A stretch of DNA of 64,000 nt from an uncultured Oscillospiraceae bacterium (lineage in GTDB: Bacteria > Bacillota > Clostridia > Oscillospirales > Ruminococcaceae). The DNA lies in contig CAJUAN010000007.1 of the NCBI GenBank assembly GCA_910584715.1, positions 69,761 to 133,760 on the forward strand. Direction: 5' to 3'. The translations under genes and the position numbers were made by a program. Shown in pieces: positions 34,262-42,352 of this stretch; positions within the stretch are counted from its first letter, which is position 1, and every line of letters begins with the position of its first letter. A model generated the notes under the pieces. That model did not search any database. It worked only from the letters and a program-made list of their open reading frames with translations, and was not told the DNA's origin.

Positions 34262-36412
34262 TTAAACGGAGATATCGTCCTCCACGGCAAAATCCACCTG
34301 TCCCGCGCTTACGTCAGCCGCGGCGCAGATAACGCTTATCCTGTCGCCTACGCGGTATACGGGCTTGCCCTCTTTTGTGAGAGCAAACCGTCCGTCGTAA
34401 TCGTAGGGACCGTTTTTCAGCGTATCAAGACGGACAAGTCCCTCAACGGTGTTGGGAAGCTCCACAAAGAAGCCGAAATCCTGAACCGAGGATATCATAC
34501 CCTCGAAACGCTCTCCGATATGGGCGGACATATATTCCGCCGCGTAGCAGTCGTCACAGGCGCGCTCAACGCGCATCGCCGTAAGTTCCCTTTCCGAGGA
34601 CTGCTTTGCCGCCTCGTTCGCAAATGCGGCATAGCGCTTGCGGAGCTCGTCGGGAGTTTTTTTATTGTAGCAAAGATCGGTCAATATGCGGTGTATCGCC
34701 AGATCGGGGTAACGCCTTATAGGGGACGTGAAGTGGGCGTAATCGTCAAGCACAAGTCCGAAGTGTCCTAAAGGCTCGTCGCTGTACTTAGCCTTAGCCA
34801 TTGACCGCAGCACCATGCTGTTCACCACGGGCGCAAGGGGAGATTCCTTTGTTTTTTCCAGTATCTCCGCAAGGTGCTTAGGCTTTACGCTTGTAAAGTG
34901 GGGAACTGCTATTCCCATTACCGAAACGGTTTCCACAAGCTCGCCTATCTTTTCGGGGGACGGATCCTCATGCACCCTGTAGACAAAGGGTACGCCGCTT
35001 TCCTTTGCAAGCCTTGCGGCGGCGGTGTTCGCCATGAGCATGAACTCCTCGATGATAAGCTCGCTCCTGCCCCGCTCTCGCCTTTGGACGTCCACGCAGA
35101 CGTCGTTTTCATCTATTATCAGCTTACTTTCCGAGGTCTCTATCTGGGGCGCGCCGCGGCGGAGCTTATTAGCGGTCAGTATTGCCGCTAACGTGTCCAT
35201 AAGCAGAATGCTTTTCGTCAGACCTCCGTACTTTTCCGCAAGCTCGAAAGGTACCGCCTCGCCGTTTTTCAGACAGTCCAGCAGAGTATTTATCTCGCTG
35301 TAAACGCCCTTTACCCGCGAACGGATCACCGACTTGCTGAACTTATAGCTCACAAGCTGTCCCTCAAGATCAAGCTTCATAAGGCAGGAAAACGCAAGCC
35401 TGTCCTCATGGGGATTAAGGGAGCATATGCCGTTTGAAAGCTCCTTCGGCAGCATGGGAACCACCTTGTTCGCGTAGTAAATTGACGTGCCGCGGAGCAT
35501 AGCATCATTGTCAAGCTCGGAGCCCGCCTTTACATAAAAGGACACGTCCGCGATGTGTACGCCAAGGTTCCAACCGCCCCCGTCGCGGGAAACGGACACC
35601 GCGTCGTCGATATCCTTTGTATCGGCCCCGTCTATGGTGAAGATCACCTCGTCCCGCAGGTCAAGCCGCCTGTAAAGCTCTTCCGGGGGGATACCCTTAT
35701 GCTCGGCGGCTCTTGCCTCGTCCAGAACCTGCGAGGGGAAATCCACCTCAATGCCGTTGGTATAGAGCAGAGCGTCCGCGCTGGTTTTGGCTTTTCCGCT
35801 GTCGCCGAAAACATCTTTAATGCGTACCCTGTGTTCCGAGTGCCTGTCCCCGCGGCGTGAAATTTCCGCCAGAACTTTGTCCCCCACTCTTACGGGAACA
35901 TCTATGGCCGAAACTATCATAAGCTCCTTTGAAAGGGTATCGGGACGTATGCATACGGTTTTGCCGTCCTTTTCAACGGTACCCGAAAACTCCGTGAAGC
36001 CCTCCTCGACGACGGAGACCACCTCTCCGTCAAGAAGCCCGCCCTCGGTCTGTTCCACTCGGGGAGGCAGAAGCCTTGCCATGACCGTATCGCCGGGCAT
36101 TGCGCCCTTGAGGAATTTCCCCGGGACGAAAACCTCGGCGCCGTCCTCACGTTCAAGGAAACCGAAAGTCTTGTTGAGCCGCGACACCTTTGCGCGGAAA
36201 AGTCCCGCGTCGGCGCAGAGCCTGATGCCGCTTTTGTCCTCGGTGATAACGCCCTCCCGCTTCAGCTCGGCTACGGCAGCCGAAAACGCGGCGGCATTCT
36301 GCCGTCTGCCCTTGCATGAGGCGTACAGCTTTTTGTAGGGTACGCCCTTTCCGCCTCCCTGGGTCAGGATCGATTTTATTCTGTTTTTGTAAATATCCTT
36401 TTGTTCAGCCAT
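34262..36412 (-). CDS. rnr: Ribonuclease R
   Basis: 716 residues; a processive 3'-5' exoribonuclease for structured RNA. Order: N-terminal helix-turn-helix-like region (about 1-65), cold-shock domains (KVSRLNKTFGFLEREDG), the RNB catalytic domain with DLRDEVIFTIDGADTKDIDDAVS, whose Asp residues bind the metals, and the C-terminal S1 domain (IGERFEGMISSVQDFGFFVEL). The usual Lys-rich tail is absent. Located after secG, as in many Firmicutes. GGAGGG precedes the ATG. Confidence 0.96.
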   Translation of the reverse strand: MAEQKDIYKNRIKSILTQGGGKGVPYKKLYASCKGRRQNAAAFSAAVAELKREGVITEDKSGIRLCADAGLFRAKVSRLNKTFGFLEREDGAEVFVPGKFLKGAMPGDTVMARLLPPRVEQTEGGLLDGEVVSVVEEGFTEFSGTVEKDGKTVCIRPDTLSKELMIVSAIDVPVRVGDKVLAEISRRGDRHSEHRVRIKDVFGDSGKAKTSADALLYTNGIEVDFPSQVLDEARAAEHKGIPPEELYRRLDLRDEVIFTIDGADTKDIDDAVSVSRDGGGWNLGVHIADVSFYVKAGSELDNDAMLRGTSIYYANKVVPMLPKELSNGICSLNPHEDRLAFSCLMKLDLEGQLVSYKFSKSVIRSRVKGVYSEINTLLDCLKNGEAVPFELAEKYGGLTKSILLMDTLAAILTANKLRRGAPQIETSESKLIIDENDVCVDVQRRERGRSELIIEEFMLMANTAAARLAKESGVPFVYRVHEDPSPEKIGELVETVSVMGIAVPHFTSVKPKHLAEILEKTKESPLAPVVNSMVLRSMAKAKYSDEPLGHFGLVLDDYAHFTSPIRRYPDLAIHRILTDLCYNKKTPDELRKRYAAFANEAAKQSSERELTAMRVERACDDCYAAEYMSAHIGERFEGMISSVQDFGFFVELPNTVEGLVRLDTLKNGPYDYDGRFALTKEGKPVYRVGDRISVICAAADVSAGQVDFAVEDDISV

Positions 36413-36446
36413 ATCCGCAGCCCTCCGTACTTTTGATTTTACAGCT

Positions 36447-36481
36447 AAAGAAAAAGTCCCGCGCCAAAGGCGGCGCAGGAC
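36447..36481 (-). terminator. Terminator between secG and rnr
   Basis: Minus strand: GTCCTGCGCC pairs with GGCGCGGGAC (36472-36481 with 36456-36465), followed by TTTTTCTTT. It lies only 34 bases upstream of the rnr start, so rnr expression would need read-through or a very short separate leader. Confidence 0.8.
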
Positions 36482-36497
36482 ATGACGGCATAATTAT

Positions 36498-36773
36498 TCA
36501 GCTTGCGCTGACCCTGTTTATTATTGCGGGAATAATATTAACGGCAAGAGTAACAACAAAAAATACAATAGCCAAAAGCTTTGTAAGCCTTGCGAGAGCC
36601 TGCTCGCGGGAGCTGCTAACGTCGCCTTTGCCGAAAAAGTTATCGCTCTGACCCGACAGAGCCGAACTCATATCCTGCTGCTTCTGCTCCTGCATTATTG
36701 TCAGAATTATAATAAGCACGCTGCAGATAAGCATAATAATTCCGCCGATGATCTGAATTGCGCCGAATTCCAT
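36498..36773 (-). CDS. secG: Preprotein translocase subunit SecG
   Basis: 91 residues with two membrane helices (about 5-26 and 63-85) joined by a polar loop that holds DNFFGKGD, typical of SecG. It assists SecYEG protein export. GGAGG upstream of the start. Promoter of its own. Confidence 0.93.
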   Translation of the reverse strand: MEFGAIQIIGGIIMLICSVLIIILTIMQEQKQQDMSSALSGQSDNFFGKGDVSSSREQALARLTKLLAIVFFVVTLAVNIIPAIINRVSAS

Positions 36774-36809
36774 AGGTCACACCTCCAAATAGTATACGTT
36801 ATCTTTTAC

Positions 36810-36838
36810 AGTATACCACAAAGCTTTTGGGATTGCAA
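36810..36838 (-). promoter_or_regulatory. Promoter of secG
   Basis: Minus-strand TTGCAA (36833-36838) and TATACT (36810-36815), spacing 17, about 37 bases before the start. Confidence 0.75.
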
Positions 36839-37018
36839 GGGATTTTTTAAAAATTTCCCCAACATATTTATTTTTTTAATATTTTACCGGATATAATCTT
36901 GCTGCCCACAACCGAGCCTACTATAAGAAACACCGCCATGAGTATTGTCGTGACGGGAAAGGCAGTGCGGTCATAGCAGCCGCCGTCGGAATCATTGCTG
37001 TTATGAAAGGAGATATTT

Positions 37019-37348
37019 TTACATATTTTTGTTAACGGTGTCCGCAAAGACCGCAAGCAGTTTCACAGCCTGTTTACGGTTATATTCCGAGAGCGTGGAT
37101 AAAATGGCGTTTATCTCTTCGTTCTCGGAGCTGCGGTCACTGCCGTTTATAATGTAATCCGCGCTTACGGACAGCGCAGCCGACAGCCGCCGCAGGGTCG
37201 CAACTTTCATGGTTTTCTTTCCGTGTTCTATTTGTATTAAAAACTGCACCGAAATATCCGCAAGCTCGGCTAACTTTTCCTGTGTGTAGCCGTGAGATTT
37301 TCTCAGTCCGGATATTCGCTGCCCGACTTCAAGCAGTTGAGTGTCCAT
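37019..37348 (-). CDS. XRE-family transcriptional regulator
   Basis: 109 residues. N-terminal helix-turn-helix (about 8-62): GQRISGLRKSHGYTQEKLAELADISVQFLIQIE, then a short C-terminal helical part (AILSTLSEYNRKQAVKLLAVFAD). It is divergent from the secreted-type protein gene at 37490 and likely controls it and itself. In the shared region a palindrome TTTAG-N6-CTAAA lies over a weak minus-strand -10 (37368-37373), and repeated ACTAAA units overlap the divergent promoter; these are candidate operators. Confidence 0.85.
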   Translation of the reverse strand: MDTQLLEVGQRISGLRKSHGYTQEKLAELADISVQFLIQIEHGKKTMKVATLRRLSAALSVSADYIINGSDRSSENEEINAILSTLSEYNRKQAVKLLAVFADTVNKNM

Positions 37349-37409
37349 AGCATCACTCCTTTGTTTTAGTATAGCCTAAACCAAAGGATAATAAAATAAA
37401 CTGTAGTTG

Positions 37410-37438
37410 TTGACAAACTAAACTAAAGATGATATAAT
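37410..37438 (+). promoter_or_regulatory. Promoter of the PASTA-like protein gene
   Basis: TTGACA (37410-37415) and TATAAT (37433-37438), spacing 17, perfect consensus. The spacer holds AACTAAACTAAA repeats, possibly bound by the neighbouring XRE regulator. Confidence 0.85.
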
Positions 37439-37489
37439 AATATAGGAAATATAAATTTAAACAACTTTGAATTATGGAGGACTTTCGTT

Positions 37490-38338
37490 ATGGAAGAAAA
37501 AGGTTTATCAGCGGGTTTTCTTGTGATAGCCGCAATTGTAGTATTACTTGTGGTTGGCAGTATGAACAGTTCAGAAAATATTGGAGAAAACAATTCAAGC
37601 AATGAAACCGCTCCGGAAAAAGCAATTACTTTATCAACAGACCCGAATAAAATAACAATGACGTTATCCGCAAATGACTTAAAATACAAAAATTATCAAA
37701 ACGTTGTTAATGATTTGCGTAAATTAGGATTTACAAATATCAAAACCGAGGCTGCCTATGATATTTTTTTCGGAATATTATTATCTGAAGGTGAATCGGA
37801 TAAGATTTCCATTGACGGAAATTCTGATTTTAAAAAGGGTGATACTTTTTCAAAAGACGCTGAAATTATTGTAACCTTTCACCTAAGCTATACAGACGAC
37901 CCGACTTATACCGGAACTGCAACAGATAGTAGGGCCTATTCCCAATCAACAACCGAGTCCAAAACGTTGTTTTATTCGACAAATGATTTTGAAACTGCCA
38001 AAAAGGGGAACTCCGGCGTATATTCCTATAAGAGCAAAGGCGGACAATATAATATATATTGCATTGTAGACTTTGACGAAGGATATGTCTACCGCTTTCG
38101 CAATGACGAAGGGACTTGCGACCGTCTGAAAATAGATTCGGGAGACCTTAATAACGTCCTCATAATTACATATCATGACGGTGATGATTCTTGGTCTAAC
38201 GGCTTGCATTTCAAATGGCAAAGACAACCTGATCACTTGATTTTAGAGGACAATAATCACTTTGAAACAGATTTTTATTCAACTAATCTTGATGACGCTT
38301 TGAGCCTCAGAGATGAAAAGAAGATCCTTGATTATTAA
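37490..38338 (+). CDS. Membrane-anchored protein with PASTA-like domain
   Basis: 282 residues. N-terminal membrane helix (about 8-24), a low-complexity linker, then at about 62-130 a PASTA-like domain (NYQNVVNDLRKLGFTNIK; SIDGNSDFKKGDTFSKDAEIIVTFH). The C-terminal 130 residues are acidic and aromatic-rich (TYHDGDDSWSNGLHFKWQ) with no recognised fold. Codon usage is more AT-rich than in neighbours such as gap, and it pairs with a divergent XRE gene, so it may be an acquired two-gene unit. Function unknown. GGAGG upstream of ATG. Confidence 0.7.
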   Translation: MEEKGLSAGFLVIAAIVVLLVVGSMNSSENIGENNSSNETAPEKAITLSTDPNKITMTLSANDLKYKNYQNVVNDLRKLGFTNIKTEAAYDIFFGILLSEGESDKISIDGNSDFKKGDTFSKDAEIIVTFHLSYTDDPTYTGTATDSRAYSQSTTESKTLFYSTNDFETAKKGNSGVYSYKSKGGQYNIYCIVDFDEGYVYRFRNDEGTCDRLKIDSGDLNNVLIITYHDGDDSWSNGLHFKWQRQPDHLILEDNNHFETDFYSTNLDDALSLRDEKKILDY

Positions 38339-38364
38339 CATTAAATGTTTTGACACAAAGCAAA

Positions 38365-38398
38365 AATCGCCCCCTGCCGTAACCGACAGGGGGCGATT
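38365..38398. terminator. Bidirectional terminator between PASTA-like gene and gap
   Basis: 12-bp perfect stem 38365-38376 with 38387-38398, with T-rich sequence on both outward sides. Confidence 0.9.
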
Positions 38399-38415
38399 CA
38401 TTTTAAATCCGCAAA

Positions 38416-39450
38416 TTAAAGCTCTGCAAAATACTTGATAGTTCTTACCATCTGAGATGTGTAGGAGTTCTCGTTGTCGTACCAGGAAACAACCTGTACC
38501 TCGTAGAGGTCGTCAGCGATCTTGGCAACCATTGTCTGAGTTGCGTCAAACAGCGAGCCGTATCTCATGCCGATAACGTCGGAGGAAACGATCTGCTCCT
38601 CGTTGTAGCCGTAGGACTCGGAAGCGGCAGCCTTCATAGCGGCGTTAATGCCTTCCTTAGTAACGTCTGTACCCTTAACAACAGCGGTAAGGATAGTTGT
38701 GGAGCCTGTGGGTACAGGAACTCTCTGAGCGGAGCCGATAAGCTTTCCGTTCAGCTCGGGGATAACAAGTCCGATAGCCTTAGCAGCGCCGGTAGAATTA
38801 GGAACGATATTAGCAGCGCCTGCTCTTGCTCTTCTCAGGTCTCCCTTTCTGTGAGGACCGTCAAGGATCATCTGGTCGCCGGTATAAGCATGGATAGTGG
38901 ACATGATACCGCTCTGGATAGGAGCATAGTCGTTAAGAGCCTTAGCCATGGGAGCAAGGCAGTTTGTTGTGCAGGAAGCAGCGGAGATGATAGTATCGTC
39001 CTTAGTGAGAGTGTTCTCGTTTACGGAGAATACGATAGTCTTAAGGTCGCTGCCTGCGGGAGCGGAGATAACGACTTTCTTTGCGCCTGCGTCGATATGA
39101 GCCTGGGACTTCTCTTTGGAGCAGTAGAAGCCTGTGCACTCGAGAACAACGTCAACGTTAAGCTCTCCCCAGGGAAGCTCGTTGGCCTTAGCCATAGCAT
39201 AGATCTTAAGAGTCTTGCCGTCAACTGTGATAGTACCTGCCTCGTCGTCAGCGGAAACTGTGTGGAGATTCTCGCCGATGCGTCCGCAATAACCGCCCTG
39301 AGCGGTATCGTACTTGAGAAGCTGAGCCAGCATGGAAGGCTTTGTGAGGTCGTTGATAGCTACGATCTCGTAACCCTCTGCGCCGAACATCTGACGGAAC
39401 GCGAGACGACCGATACGTCCGAAACCATTGATTGCAACTTTAACTGCCAT
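38416..39450 (-). CDS. gap: Glyceraldehyde-3-phosphate dehydrogenase
   Basis: 344 residues. NAD-dependent glycolytic enzyme. N-terminal Rossmann motif [14 protein letters not shown], catalytic Cys in [12 protein letters not shown], later blocks [15 protein letters not shown] at the C-terminus. Strong codon bias and an AGGAGG site suggest high expression. Transcribed alone; pgk is not adjacent. Confidence 0.98.
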   Translation of the reverse strand: MAVKVAINGFGRIGRLAFRQMFGAEGYEIVAINDLTKPSMLAQLLKYDTAQGGYCGRIGENLHTVSADDEAGTITVDGKTLKIYAMAKANELPWGELNVDVVLECTGFYCSKEKSQAHIDAGAKKVVISAPAGSDLKTIVFSVNENTLTKDDTIISAASCTTNCLAPMAKALNDYAPIQSGIMSTIHAYTGDQMILDGPHRKGDLRRARAGAANIVPNSTGAAKAIGLVIPELNGKLIGSAQRVPVPTGSTTILTAVVKGTDVTKEGINAAMKAAASESYGYNEEQIVSSDVIGMRYGSLFDATQTMVAKIADDLYEVQVVSWYDNENSYTSQMVRTIKYFAEL

Positions 39451-39515
39451 AATAGAATTCCTCCTAAAAGAAATTTGGATTTAAGGCTGTCCGCAAAGGA
39501 CAACCGCATATATTT

Positions 39516-39544
39516 ATTTTAACCTATTTTGCCCGGATTTGCAA
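39516..39544 (-). promoter_or_regulatory. Promoter of gap
   Basis: Minus-strand TTGCAA (39539-39544) and TAAAAT (39516-39521), spacing 17, about 65 bases upstream of the start. Confidence 0.75.
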
Positions 39545-39677
39545 TACCTTTTTGGAAATTTTTTATCATTTTGACGGTAAAATACGGCAGCGCACTTTGC
39601 AGCATACTGTTTGGCTGCTGTGTTTGTAAATATATTGCGTCCGGTTTTGTGAAAAACGGAGAAATTTTTAACGGCGG

Positions 39678-39706
39678 TTGACAATTGTTTCCCGCGGTAT
39701 TAAAAT
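39678..39706 (+). promoter_or_regulatory. Promoter of the small-protein locus
   Basis: TTGACA (39678-39683) and TAAAAT (39701-39706), spacing 17, 35 bases before a 47-codon gene. Confidence 0.75.
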
Positions 39707-39741
39707 TAAATTATAATATGTAACTTTTACGGGGGCACGCT

Positions 39742-39885
39742 ATGAACAACAATGTATTTTTTTCTTTTGACCCTGTCACTTTTATAGCCACTATTACAAA
39801 CACCGCTCTTTGGGGAGCGATAATTTTTCTTATAGTGGATTTTTTGAGAAAAAAATCCGGCAGGAAAAACAAAAACGACAAATAA
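39742..39885 (+). CDS. Small membrane protein, 47 residues
   Basis: Reads MNNNVFFSFDPVTFIATITN, then a hydrophobic helix TALWGAIIFLIVDFL and a strongly basic tail RKKSGRKNKNDK. One transmembrane helix with the positive tail inside is expected. A consensus promoter lies just upstream and a GGGGG run before the ATG; the ribosome binding site is weak. The pattern is that of a genuine small membrane protein, but family and role are unknown. Confidence 0.6.
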   Translation: MNNNVFFSFDPVTFIATITNTALWGAIIFLIVDFLRKKSGRKNKNDK

Positions 39886-39903
39886 CTTTCAGGAGGTACA
39901 ATT

Positions 39904-39948
39904 ATGAATGTACAGACAGCGGCGAACACAAACTCTTATATTTCTTGA
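39904..39948 (+). CDS. 14-residue ORF with a perfect Shine-Dalgarno site
   Basis: MNVQTAANTNSYIS preceded by AGGAGG, 18 bases after the 47-codon gene. If read one base differently at the TTTCTTGACC junction, the frame continues as LDLTGKRVVAISELSA to a stop at about 39996. It may be a short peptide gene, a frameshifted remnant of a roughly 30-residue protein, or a frameshift site. Low certainty. Confidence 0.35.
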   Translation: MNVQTAANTNSYIS

Positions 39949-40012
39949 CCTTACGGGCAAGCGGGTAGTTGCGATCTCCGAGCTTTCTGCTTGATGAAAT
40001 GTGCAGCCGTTC

Positions 40013-40297
40013 ATGCTATCCTTATGTTTAAACAAAACTGCCGTCTCGGGAGCAAAAATATGCTGCCATTACTACAGACGGCGGCAGGGGTAAAGGCTCA
40101 GCCTTTCGTGCTATCCTTATGTTTAAACAAAACTGCCGTCCCGGGAGCAAAAATATGCCGCCATTACTACAGAGGGCGGCAAGGGTAAAGGCTCAGCCTT
40201 TCGTGCTATCCTTATGTTTAAACAAAACTGCCGTCTCGGAAGCAAAAATATGCCGCCATTACTATAGAGGGCGGCATGGGTAAAGGCTCAGCCTTTC
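40013..40297 (+). repeat. Three tandem copies of a 95-bp repeat
   Basis: Units begin at 40013, 40108 and 40203 and differ at only a few bases. Each holds CTTATGTTTAAACAAAAC, a potential stem TGCCGTC with (G)GCGGCA across the unit, and a perfect palindrome-like AAAGGCTCAGCCTTT at its end. No reading frame runs consistently through them. The array lies in the 490-base gap before the YkgJ-like gene and may be transcribed from the promoter at 39678. Confidence 0.88.
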
Positions 40298-40340
40298 GGT
40301 CGGGACAATGACAAGCGTTTAAGATCCGTACAAATAAAAG

Positions 40341-40372
40341 CAGATACCGCTGTATTGGCAGTATCTGTTTTT
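40341..40372. terminator. Bidirectional terminator after the tandem repeats
   Basis: CAGATAC (40341-40347) pairs with GTATCTG (40361-40367) with inner GC/GC pairs, followed by TTTTT. The minus strand side also has a T-rich run and serves the YkgJ-like gene. Confidence 0.8.
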
Positions 40373-40375
40373 GTG

Positions 40376-40861
40376 TCAAGATTTTTTCTCCGCCAGCAGT
40401 ATCGGATACCCGCTTTCGTAGGGCTTGACTATATCGGGGTGGGAATCGGCATAGGCGAAAATCTTCTCCGCCAGACCGTTTTTCCCCAGCTCCCCGCAAA
40501 GCTCGGAAAGCGGTTTAGCGTACATGGTGGGGCATATCGAAGCTATGGAAATGACCCTTTCACCGCCGAAGTCCATAACGCGGTACGGCCATATACGGCA
40601 GTCGAAAGGCTTGTCGTCCCCGAGCATACACCCCGACTTGGGATCAAGCATAGGACAATAATACAGACCGTCCTCCGATTCCTCCATGCGGAACAGCCAG
40701 CCCTCACCCTTTTGCACAAACGAGGTATCGGGAAATTTTTCCGACACCTTGGCTTTCAGTCCCTCCTCCAGCACCGGAGTCTCCCACAGATCGTATTTGT
40801 CGAACACGCAGCATATACGGCAGGACGCACAGTCCTCGCCCTTTAAAATATTTTTAAGCAT
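40376..40861 (-). CDS. YkgJ-family cysteine-cluster protein
   Basis: 161 residues. Conserved cysteines: CASCRICC near residue 11-18, YYCPMLD at about 68, GCMLGDD and FDCRIWPYR at about 80-95, and SICPT later. This pattern is that of the UPF0153/YkgJ putative zinc or iron-sulfur binding family; biochemical function is not established. Transcribed alone on the minus strand. Confidence 0.85.
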   Translation of the reverse strand: MLKNILKGEDCASCRICCVFDKYDLWETPVLEEGLKAKVSEKFPDTSFVQKGEGWLFRMEESEDGLYYCPMLDPKSGCMLGDDKPFDCRIWPYRVMDFGGERVISIASICPTMYAKPLSELCGELGKNGLAEKIFAYADSHPDIVKPYESGYPILLAEKKS

Positions 40862-40941
40862 AAAACTTATCCTTTCGGGAATAATTTTCTCCGTTCCGCG
40901 GACAATAATACCATGAAAACCGTAAGAACGGAGGAATTTTT

Positions 40942-41382
40942 ATGAATGTTTCAAAACAGCAGTACAGCACAATGGTCAAAAAAATATCGCCGAACTCCAA
41001 AAGCTGGATAGACATACCTAAAGCCTTTGTGATCGGCGGTATTATCTGCTGCATAGGTCAGGGGCTTACCGACCTGTACGGAAACGCGGGCTTTGACGAC
41101 AAGACCGCAGCCGCCTGGACGTCCGTCACACTTGTCTTTCTAAGCGCGCTGCTGACCGGACTTGGCTTGTACGAAAAAATCGCCAAGCACGGCGGCGCGG
41201 GAACCTTAGTACCCATAACGGGCTTTGCAAACGCAGTCGTCTCACCCGCTCTTGAATTCAAGGCGGAAGGCTTCGTTCTCGGAGTGGGAGCAAAAATTTT
41301 CGCCATAGCGGGACCCGTCATTTTGTACGGAACGGCAGCCTCCGTTCTGTACGGACTTATCTACTACTTTTTCCTGAGATGA
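40942..41382 (+). CDS. spoVAC: Stage V sporulation protein AC-like
   Basis: 146 residues with four to five membrane helices. The N-terminal YSTMVKKISPNSKSWIDIPKAFVIGGIICCIGQGL and the internal TGFANAVVSPALEFKAEGFVLGVG are characteristic of SpoVAC, an inner spore-membrane channel protein that moves dipicolinic acid during sporulation and germination. Usual partners spoVAD and spoVAE are absent: the next gene is on the other strand. GGAGG upstream of the ATG. Confidence 0.88.
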   Translation: MNVSKQQYSTMVKKISPNSKSWIDIPKAFVIGGIICCIGQGLTDLYGNAGFDDKTAAAWTSVTLVFLSALLTGLGLYEKIAKHGGAGTLVPITGFANAVVSPALEFKAEGFVLGVGAKIFAIAGPVILYGTAASVLYGLIYYFFLR

Positions 41383-41402
41383 CCCCTGCGCCGATCCGCG
41401 GA

Positions 41403-42158
41403 CTACTTGTCCGAAAAACAGGTAACAGCCACAGCCGTGATATTATCGCGGCTGCCGTTTTTTACAGCACGCTCAACTAAATCCGCAAGACGCTTGGGGA
41501 GCTTTTTCGGCTGAGCGAGAATGTCCTCAAGCTCGCCGTTGGTAAGGTTATCGGAAAGTCCGTCGCTGCACATAAGTATAACATCGCCGTGAAGGAGTCC
41601 GCCCTCTATAGGCATTATCTGGGGCTTAGGGTCTTCGGAAAGACTTCCCAGCACAGGAAATATAACGTTTTTTCTGGCATGGGTGCGCTTTTGCTCGCCC
41701 GTGATTATACCCTGGTCGTACAGCATCTGCACTAATGACTGATCGCGGGAAAGCTGCTTTATCTTGCCCCCGCGGCAGAGATACATTCTCGAATCCCCCG
41801 CGTTTATCATAACGGCGTTTCCCTTGTCGTCCACCGCAAGAGCGCAGAGTGTGGTCTGCATATTTTCGGTATTGTGAGTGATACCGTATCTTTTCAAAGA
41901 ACTGTGCACCGACAGGATCTTTTTCTCATAATCGGTCTTGTGGGACGGTTTAAGGTCGGAGAGCAGCTCCAGAGCCATTCTCGAGGCGACCTCGCCGGAA
42001 GCCTCGCCTCCCACGCCGTCCGCAACGGCGGCTATCATAGGAGCGGAAACGTTGCTTTCCATTTCCGCGGAGGACATTACTATCCTGTTTATAAGAAAAG
42101 CGTCCTCGTTATTTTCACGGACAGGACCTTTATCCGTTATCCCGCAGCAGTAAAACAT
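41403..42158 (-). CDS. PP2C-family Ser/Thr protein phosphatase
   Basis: 251 residues from the ATG at 42158 with AAAGGAGGG upstream. PP2C metal-binding motifs are visible: GPVRENNEDAFL, AVADGVGGEASGEVAS, MCSDGLSDNL and NGSRDNITAVAV near the end. Its usual partner, a PASTA-domain kinase, is not adjacent, nor is the rest of the common ribosome-biogenesis cluster. It should dephosphorylate Ser/Thr phosphoproteins. Confidence 0.92.
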   Translation of the reverse strand: MFYCCGITDKGPVRENNEDAFLINRIVMSSAEMESNVSAPMIAAVADGVGGEASGEVASRMALELLSDLKPSHKTDYEKKILSVHSSLKRYGITHNTENMQTTLCALAVDDKGNAVMINAGDSRMYLCRGGKIKQLSRDQSLVQMLYDQGIITGEQKRTHARKNVIFPVLGSLSEDPKPQIMPIEGGLLHGDVILMCSDGLSDNLTNGELEDILAQPKKLPKRLADLVERAVKNGSRDNITAVAVTCFSDK

Positions 42159-42291
42159 CTGAGCCGTCCCTCCTTTCGGCATAAAACGCATATGTATATT
42201 ATATACCGAAATCGTCCGTTTTTCAAGGGGGTTGCCGCAAATTTACGCCAAAATCATTTTGGCAGCTCTAATATATAACGGCAGACTTTAC

Positions 42292-42334
42292 AGAAGCAAA
42301 AGCAGGGGGAAAACGGCGGACGTTTTCTCCCTGC
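42292..42334 (-). terminator. Terminator of the AGCS symporter gene
   Basis: Stem 42302-42315 with 42321-42334, 14 bp with one mismatch, followed on the minus strand by TTTTGCTTCTG. Confidence 0.85.
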
Positions 42335-42352
42335 TGCAAATATTTTTACAAA

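Noticed and set aside
36868..37056. 62-codon minus-strand frame ending in a hydrophobic stretch, downstream of the XRE gene
   Set aside because: No ribosome binding site at any possible start, and it overlaps the XRE gene end. The hydrophobic tail ILMAVFLIVGSVVG is suggestive but not enough.
39991..40188. 65-codon frame across the tandem repeats
   Set aside because: The repeat length of 95 bp is not a multiple of three, so the frame shifts at each unit; no start signal.
40013..40297. CRISPR array
   Set aside because: The units are contiguous direct repeats without variable spacers, and there are no cas genes.
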